DNA from: Candidatus Aquicultor sp.
GTDB taxonomy: Bacteria > Actinomycetota > Aquicultoria > Aquicultorales > Aquicultoraceae
Length of the DNA stretch: 36,526 nucleotides
NCBI GenBank assembly: GCA_030682615.1
Contig: JAUXNY010000040.1
Location: 1-36,526 of the forward strand
Direction: 5' to 3'
Shown: positions 31,970-36,526 of the stretch, piece by piece
Layout: each line of letters opens with the position of its first letter
How positions within the stretch are numbered: the first letter of the stretch is position 1
Position numbers and translations under genes: made by a program
Notes under the pieces: model-generated
Told to the model about the DNA's origin: nothing
Seen by the model: only the letters and a program-made list of their open reading frames with translations
The model's database searches: none

Positions 31970-32038
31970 ATGACATTTTCGAAGCAATACATTATATTCG
32001 AATTAATGCTAAGTATATTTCGAGATTATTCGAGATTA
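31970..32038 (+). promoter_or_regulatory. Nitroreductase promoter with four TTCGA boxes
   Basis: ATGACA (31970-31975), 17 bases and TATATT (31993-31998) form a good promoter. TTCGAA palindromes lie at 31978-31983 (spacer) and 31997-32002 (end of -10), and the 10-base unit TTCGAGATTA is repeated back to back at 32019-32028 and 32029-32038, just before the ribosome binding site. The layout suggests cooperative binding of a regulator. Confidence 0.6.
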
Positions 32039-32054
32039 CCTAAAGGGACGACCT

Positions 32055-32666
32055 ATGAGAGCGGATAAAGTAATAAGAGACGGCTCGCTCAGTCTTGAAG
32101 ACGCTATATTCACCAGAAGAACCGTCCGCGATTTCCAGTCCAAACCAGTGCCCAGAGACATTCTGGAGAAGGTTATCGAGGCAGGTACTGCGGCTCCCTC
32201 GCCTCTCAATAGTCAGCCATGGCGCTTTATGGTCGTAGCCGGCGAAAAACGAGATGAACTGGTTAAAATCCTAAGGAAGTTCCCGGCCTATCTGGCGGAT
32301 ATACTCGCCCTTTACCCGAAAGAGGCGGAATATATTAGCGAGGAATCGATAACCGATTTTGCGAAAGACCTGGGCAAAGCCCCGGTCGTAGTCATTGTCT
32401 ATATGGGCAAGAGGAGAAGCGATTACGCGCACAGGATCGATTTGTTGGCATGTGGCGCCGCCATCCAGAACATGCAGCTTACGGCCTGGTCGCTAGGGCT
32501 TGGATCGGTTTGCCTAACTTCGACGCTTTGGATAGAGTCCGAAATCATGGTCCACTTAGGACTAAAAGATTTCGAGCTTGTGACCGTCCTGCCGATGGGA
32601 TATCCGGTAGCGGAACCCGCGGTCACACCTCGCAATCCGGACGTTACAACATGGATAGGCTTGTAG
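32055..32666 (+). CDS. Nitroreductase-family FMN oxidoreductase
   Basis: 203 residues from ATG 32055, six bases after aaaggga. The N-terminal FMN-binding signature is AIFTRRTVRDFQSKPVPRDILEKVIEAGTAAPSPLNSQPWRFMVV. The later DLLACGAAIQNMQLTAWSLGLGSVCLTS and FELVTVLPMGYPVAEP are typical of the family. Members are homodimeric, NAD(P)H-dependent flavoproteins acting on nitro compounds, quinones, enones or cofactors; the substrate here is not readable. It stands alone behind a regulated-looking promoter. Confidence 0.93.
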   Translation: MRADKVIRDGSLSLEDAIFTRRTVRDFQSKPVPRDILEKVIEAGTAAPSPLNSQPWRFMVVAGEKRDELVKILRKFPAYLADILALYPKEAEYISEESITDFAKDLGKAPVVVIVYMGKRRSDYAHRIDLLACGAAIQNMQLTAWSLGLGSVCLTSTLWIESEIMVHLGLKDFELVTVLPMGYPVAEPAVTPRNPDVTTWIGL

Positions 32667-32721
32667 GGCAATCGATTTAGTAACAAATGTATTTTTATAT
32701 ATAAACCCCTCGCCGTCTTCC

Positions 32722-32730
32722 TGCTATAAT
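32722..32730 (+). promoter_or_regulatory. Extended -10 promoter for coaX
   Basis: TGCTATAAT is a perfect extended -10 (TG-N-TATAAT) about 47 bases before the coaX start. No convincing -35 is present, as expected for this promoter type. Confidence 0.6.
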
Positions 32731-32776
32731 GTTTGTGGTTTATATTTTTACCTTAAATAAAGGGGGTTCTCGGTAA

Positions 32777-33565
32777 TTGCCTCAACGCTTGTTACTAACG
32801 ATTGATGTCGGAAATACGCAAACGGTCCTAGGTCTCTTCAAGAAGAGAGAATTGGTAGGTGGTTGGCGAATCTCCACGAGGCGCGATACGACCTCGGATG
32901 AGTTTGCCGTCTCGATTTCGGATCTTTTTAAGTTAGCCGGCTTTACGTTCAAGGACATCACGGGAGTAGTTGTCTCATCGGTCGTTCCATCGGTGACCGG
33001 AGCGTTGCGCGAGATGTCGACCGGCATCCTCAATATGGAGCCGCTCTTTGTCGGCTCGGAGACAAACACAGGCATACCTATACTTTATGACGACCCCTTT
33101 GAGATGGGAGCCGACCGTATCGCTAACGCCGTAGCCGGAGTAGAGATCTATGGCAGCCCGCTCATCGTAGTCGATTTCGGGACGGCCACGACCTTCGACG
33201 CGATAAGCAAGAGTGGCGAGTATCTGGGTGGGGCTATCGCGCCCGGGGTAGAAGTCTCGGCCGAAGCCTTATTTGGCAGGGCGGCGAGACTGTCCAAGGT
33301 CGACCTGGTCCATCCGACTTGCGCAATCGGCACGAACACTAGAAAGAGCATCCAGGCCGGGGTCATGATAGGAACAGGCGGGCTCGTCGACCGTGTCGTG
33401 GAGCGCTTCGAAGACGAGATGGGAAAGGTCGAGCATGTCGTAGCGACCGGCGGTCTGGCTGCGCTCATGGCGCCCGAGTGCAAACGTATTACCGCAATCG
33501 ACACCCTGCTAACGCTCACCGGCCTTCAGCGCATCTACGAACGCAACAAGGAAATCCCAGGCTAG
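32777..33565 (+). CDS. coaX: Type III pantothenate kinase CoaX
   Basis: 262 residues from TTG 32777, with aaaggggg about eleven bases upstream. It phosphorylates pantothenate, the first step of coenzyme A synthesis. The ASKHA-fold phosphate motif LLLTIDVGNTQTVLGLF is at the N-terminus. DDPFEMGADRIANAVAG and VDFGTATTFDAIS, then GGAIAPGVEVSAEALFGRAARL are the characteristic CoaX segments with the catalytic Asp. It is full length. In many genomes coaX lies near nadC and birA, as here. Confidence 0.96.
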   Translation: MPQRLLLTIDVGNTQTVLGLFKKRELVGGWRISTRRDTTSDEFAVSISDLFKLAGFTFKDITGVVVSSVVPSVTGALREMSTGILNMEPLFVGSETNTGIPILYDDPFEMGADRIANAVAGVEIYGSPLIVVDFGTATTFDAISKSGEYLGGAIAPGVEVSAEALFGRAARLSKVDLVHPTCAIGTNTRKSIQAGVMIGTGGLVDRVVERFEDEMGKVEHVVATGGLAALMAPECKRITAIDTLLTLTGLQRIYERNKEIPG

Positions 33566-33729
33566 AACAGAGCTCCGCCTCCACACAAAGGATTCAGCGA
33601 CCTGTAGCTATCTCGCAAGTCATAACACACGAAAATCGAAGTGTTTATCGATAAGAACGAGCACATCCTGCAAATCATTACATCCGAGCACCCATTTAAG
33701 CCTATTTACGTCAGGGAAGGAAGATATGT

Positions 33730-34908
33730 ATGTGGAAAACAGCCATTACGAGCCTTATCGCAGCTATTGTCGGCGGCGCGCTGGTTTTTGGGGGCATCAC
33801 CTACGTTATCCCGCAACGGGACGCTACGATCACCGGAGCGACGACCACTACGACGGCACTCGACACCGGGGCTAAAACGTCTCAGCAGGCTTTATCGCCG
33901 GCTGAGATATATAAACAATACAACAACGGTGTCGTCCATGTAAGGTCTGTCTTTACCGGAGCACGAACCGACTTCTTCGGCTTTCCGATAGTCGAGACTC
34001 AGGTAGCCGAAGGCTCCGGCTTTATTATCGACGACACAGGTCTCATCGTCACCAACGCCCATGTTGTCGAAGGCTCAAACGTGAAGGCGAGCCAAATCAC
34101 AGTGGTCTTAAGCGATAAGTCCGAGGTCGAAGCTAAACTTCTAGGCACCGACATCAACACGGATCTCGCGCTTCTCAAAATCGACCCGGGCACACGCAAG
34201 TTGGAAGTCCTCGAGCTCGGCGATAGCTCGAAGCTGAAAGTCGGCGATTCGGTATATGCCATCGGCTCACCGTTCGGGCTCGAGGGGACGATGACCGAAG
34301 GAATCATCAGCGCCCTTAACCGGACCATCGACTCGCCGAATGGGCAGTTTAAAATCCGCAATGTCGTCCAGACCGATGCGGCGGTCAACCCGGGCAACAG
34401 CGGCGGGCCCTTGATAGGTGTGACCGGAAAGGTAATCGGAGTCAATTCGCAGATTGCCGCGCGCTCGGGCGATTTTGCCGGCGTCGCGTTTGCGGTACCC
34501 AGCAACACGGTCAAAGACATCGCCGCGCAGCTCAAAGATAAGGGGAGAGCGAGCCATCCGTGGGTGGGCATAAGCGGTATTGAGATCAACAAGGAGCTTG
34601 CCGACCTCATTACGCTACCCGTGGACAGGGGAGTCTTGATAGTACAGGTCTTGCAGGGAAGCCCGGCCGCAGCTGCCGGGATAAAAGGCGGCGACAAGCG
34701 GCTTATCACCAACCAGGGCGAGATAATAATCGGCGGCGACGTTGTGACAAAGATCGACGGCACGATGATCACGACCATGGATGAGTTGATCGGCATCGTC
34801 CGGGACAACAAAGTAGGGGAGACTGTCGAACTCGAAATTTACAGAGGGGGCAAAAAGGAATCGCTCTCGCTAAAGCTCGGCGAGCTTCCGCAAAGCACGA
34901 GCGAGTGA
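33730..34908 (+). CDS. HtrA/DegP-type trypsin-like serine protease with PDZ domain
   Basis: 392 residues from ATG 33730. An N-terminal hydrophobic segment (ITSLIAAIVGGALVFGGITYV) is a membrane anchor or signal, followed by a short Thr-rich linker. The protease domain has the full triad: His 111 (VTNAHVVEG), Asp 145 (TDLALLKID) and Ser 224 (NPGNSGGPLIG). One PDZ domain ends the protein (GVLIVQVLQGSPAAAAGIKGGD, VTKIDGTMITTMDELIGIV). HtrA enzymes degrade damaged proteins outside the cytoplasm. A strong hairpin terminator lies 84 bases downstream. Confidence 0.95.
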   Translation: MWKTAITSLIAAIVGGALVFGGITYVIPQRDATITGATTTTTALDTGAKTSQQALSPAEIYKQYNNGVVHVRSVFTGARTDFFGFPIVETQVAEGSGFIIDDTGLIVTNAHVVEGSNVKASQITVVLSDKSEVEAKLLGTDINTDLALLKIDPGTRKLEVLELGDSSKLKVGDSVYAIGSPFGLEGTMTEGIISALNRTIDSPNGQFKIRNVVQTDAAVNPGNSGGPLIGVTGKVIGVNSQIAARSGDFAGVAFAVPSNTVKDIAAQLKDKGRASHPWVGISGIEINKELADLITLPVDRGVLIVQVLQGSPAAAAGIKGGDKRLITNQGEIIIGGDVVTKIDGTMITTMDELIGIVRDNKVGETVELEIYRGGKKESLSLKLGELPQSTSE

Positions 34909-34991
34909 TAAATCTCTGCCCAACGCTCCGTGTCTAGGAGAGCTGTTCTTTCCGAAACCGGGCGGGGTCGAAAATGATTGTTGAAGAAACG

Positions 34992-35037
34992 AGAGCCTGA
35001 ATCTTGTGCCTCACTGGCCTAAGATTCGGGCTCTTTC
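34992..35037 (+). terminator. Rho-independent terminator after the HtrA gene
   Basis: agagcctgaatctt (34992-35005) pairs with aagattcgggctct (35021-35034) over 14 base pairs with one wobble and a 15-base loop, followed by ttct. It separates the protease gene from the next unit. Confidence 0.85.
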
Positions 35038-35040
35038 TAG

Positions 35041-35069
35041 TTGAACTCTCGTGAGCGTTGGTTTAAGAT
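35041..35069 (+). promoter_or_regulatory. Promoter for the HTH regulator gene
   Basis: TTGAAC (35041-35046), a 17-base spacer and TAAGAT (35064-35069) lie directly after the terminator. The expected transcription start is near 35076, four bases before the operator. Confidence 0.65.
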
Positions 35070-35079
35070 GTAGAAGAAA

Positions 35080-35101
35080 TTGTACACAAAATTGTGCACA
35101 A
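35080..35101 (+). promoter_or_regulatory. Double operator over the leader of the HTH regulator gene
   Basis: TTGTACACAA, two bases, TTGTGCACAA. The second unit is a perfect palindrome and the first differs at one base, giving a 12-base period. It lies between the transcription start and the aaggaga binding site, a classic place for autorepression (inference). Confidence 0.65.
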
Positions 35102-35109
35102 GGAGAACG

Positions 35110-35697
35110 ATGAGGCTTCTCAGAATCGGCGATAAAATAGTCGACCGCGACAGGCTTTCAAACATCATCGGCGAGATTCTAAGTCGCCGTGCGGTCGGGG
35201 CGACCCAGCAGGAAGTCGCGCTTTCGCTCGGTGTCGAGAGGGCTTTCGTATCGCACCTGGAAGGCTTGGGGGAAGTGCGGCGGGGAAACCGCATCGCCGT
35301 CATCGGCTTTCCTATAGCGAACAAAGAAGAGTTGGAGTCGGTCGCGGGAAAGTTCGCGGTCGACCTAGTCCATTTCTTGAGCGAGAAAGAGCGCAAGGAC
35401 TATGTGTTGAGGCGGAGCGGAGCGGAGATGTTCAATGAACTACTCGAGCTCTTGGCAGGTCTCAAAGATTTCGATGTGGTCGTCTTTCTGGCTTCGGATA
35501 AGCGCATCGCTATGGTCGAGAAAATCCTCGACCGCGAAGTAATCGGTATCCCCCTGGGGAACTCTCCCATCAAAAGGGATAAGAAGGTAAAACCCGAGTT
35601 GTTATACGATGTGTTGGAAAGCGTCACCGACGGAAGGGGGCTGAGTCTTGAAACGGGTCGTAAGCGCAAGTTTAGGGTCTTCAAAAAGAAACCATAA
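35110..35697 (+). CDS. Small helix-turn-helix regulator paired with a quinate dehydrogenase-like gene
   Basis: 195 residues from ATG 35110, directly after aaggaga; the ORF-track start at 35080 lies inside the operator. A helix-turn-helix is visible at about residues 30-58 (GATQQEVALSLGVERAFVSHLEGLGEVRRGNRIAV). The rest is an alpha/beta domain (DFDVVVFLASDKRIAMVEKILDREVIGIPLGNSPIKRDKKVKPE) ending in a very basic tail. I know of this gene paired with the following one in other Gram-positives, but no function is established to my knowledge. The operator in its leader suggests autoregulation. It overlaps the next gene by 50 bases. Confidence 0.8.
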   Translation: MRLLRIGDKIVDRDRLSNIIGEILSRRAVGATQQEVALSLGVERAFVSHLEGLGEVRRGNRIAVIGFPIANKEELESVAGKFAVDLVHFLSEKERKDYVLRRSGAEMFNELLELLAGLKDFDVVVFLASDKRIAMVEKILDREVIGIPLGNSPIKRDKKVKPELLYDVLESVTDGRGLSLETGRKRKFRVFKKKP

Positions 35698-36526
35698 AGT
35701 TGAAGTAGAGCTTCTTGGTCAACAAATGACAATCGAGCGCATCGGGACCGATGGGGATATGAAAAAAACCATGGAGGTCTTGCGCGAACTAGACGGCAAG
35801 GTCGATGCGATAGGCCTCGGCGGCATCGATTTGTACCTCTTTGCCGATGGCCGGCGTTATGTTATCCGCGATGCGCAAAGACTGAAAGATGTCGTCAAGG
35901 AGACTCCGGTCGTCGACGGGAGCGGGCTCAAAGACACGCTGGAGCGCGAGACCGTCCGATATCTGGTCGAGGAAGCCGGATTGTCTTTTTCCGATAAGAC
36001 GGTCTTGATGGTCAGTGCGGTCGACCGTTTCGGGATGGCTCAAGCAATCAACTCGCAGGGTTCGCGGATGATATTCGGCGATTTGATATTCGGCCTGAAC
36101 ATACCGTTTCCCATCCGTACGATGGCGAACTTCACGAGAATCGCCAAGATGGTATTGCCGATTGTCACCAGGATGCCGTTTAAGCTGCTATACCCGACGG
36201 GAAGCAAGCAGGAGCAGGAGTCGAACGAGAAGTATGCGCGCTTTTACGAGGAAGCGGATATAATAGCCGGCGACTACTTGTTTATAAGGAAATATATGCC
36301 CGCGAGCCTTAAGGGTAAATGGATATTGACCAACACGACCACCGCTGATGATGTCGCGGACCTGAAGCGGCGCGGAGTCGAGCTGCTAATCACGACGACG
36401 CCGGTCTTCAACGGCCGCTCGTTCGGGACGAATGTGCTGGAGGCGGTCTTTTTAGCTCTTTTGGGTAAAAAGTGGGAAGAAGTCGAACCGCAGGATTATC
36501 TCGAGCTTCTTAAGAGACTCGATTTT
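35648..36526 (+). CDS. Quinate/shikimate 5-dehydrogenase-like protein, 3' end outside window
   Basis: The frame opens at TTG 35648, seven bases after aaggggg, and is still open at the window end after 293 codons, so it is missing from the ORF track. The N-terminus reads MKRVVSASLGSSKRNHKVEVELLGQQMTIERIGTDGDMKKTM. A central VDAIGLGGIDLYLFADGRRYVIRDA and the later VLMVSAVDRFGMAQAI, FGDLIFGLNIPFPIRT and LLITTTPVFNGRSFGTNVLEA match a family annotated as quinate 5-dehydrogenase. The true reaction is, as far as I know, untested. It is translationally coupled to the regulator and probably under the same operator. Confidence 0.78.
   Translation, partial: MKRVVSASLGSSKRNHKVEVELLGQQMTIERIGTDGDMKKTMEVLRELDGKVDAIGLGGIDLYLFADGRRYVIRDAQRLKDVVKETPVVDGSGLKDTLERETVRYLVEEAGLSFSDKTVLMVSAVDRFGMAQAINSQGSRMIFGDLIFGLNIPFPIRTMANFTRIAKMVLPIVTRMPFKLLYPTGSKQEQESNEKYARFYEEADIIAGDYLFIRKYMPASLKGKWILTNTTTADDVADLKRRGVELLITTTPVFNGRSFGTNVLEAVFLALLGKKWEEVEPQDYLELLKRLDF

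Noticed and set aside
33999-34811. 270-residue minus-strand ORF opposite the HtrA gene
   Set aside because: Antisense shadow of a protease gene with an intact catalytic triad.

Overview
The window looks like chromosomal DNA of a motile, Gram-positive-type bacterium, most likely a deep-branching member of the Actinomycetota or a related lineage. This is an inference from gene content and order. The flagellar genes include the Gram-positive-style set (fused CheC/FliN protein FliY, FlbD, the TIGR02530 flagellar operon protein, a MotE/YlxF-like MgtE_N protein). The order tilS-hpt-ftsH-folE-folP-folK recalls actinobacterial chromosomes. No outer-membrane or LPS genes are present. Every supported gene lies on the plus strand. 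TTG and GTG starts are very frequent, and Shine-Dalgarno placement moves several starts away from those in the ORF track.

Region 1 (1-12889) is a flagellar operon: fliG (5'-truncated by the window), fliH, fliI, fliJ, a lytic transglycosylase, a MotE-like gene, fliK, flgD, a TIGR02530 gene and flgE. A strong terminator follows flgE. A candidate sigma-28 promoter then precedes flbD-motA-motB-fliL-fliM-fliY. These genes encode the export ATPase complex, hook cap, hook and hook-length control, stator, and C-ring switch. The 128-base gap before flgE can form an unusual RNA fold with mutually exclusive pairings.

Region 2 (12890-14346) is mostly unexplained. The export-gate genes (fliO/P/Q/R) often found after fliY/fliN are absent here. 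I find only a possible 38-residue membrane protein and a convincing 76-residue cysteine-rich protein with a CW-like motif and a palindrome-rich regulatory region.

Region 3 (14347-18930) holds a NarX/DegS-type sensor kinase with its NarL-type response regulator, a LysE-family exporter, and an orphan branched-chain-amino-acid-type binding lipoprotein behind a good promoter.

Region 4 (19091-35034) is housekeeping: tilS, hpt, ftsH; folE, folP (with an N-terminal extension) and folK, without folB; nadA, nadB, nadC (de novo NAD synthesis); a DedA protein; birA, then bioY behind a BirA-type operator; a DUF1284 protein; a nitroreductase with repeated TTCGA boxes in its promoter; coaX; and an HtrA-type protease.

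Region 5 (35035-end) starts a new unit: a small HTH regulator with a double TTGTrCACAA operator over its leader, translationally overlapped with a quinate/shikimate-dehydrogenase-like protein that runs off the window. I saw no tRNA, rRNA, CRISPR array, insertion sequence or phage gene.
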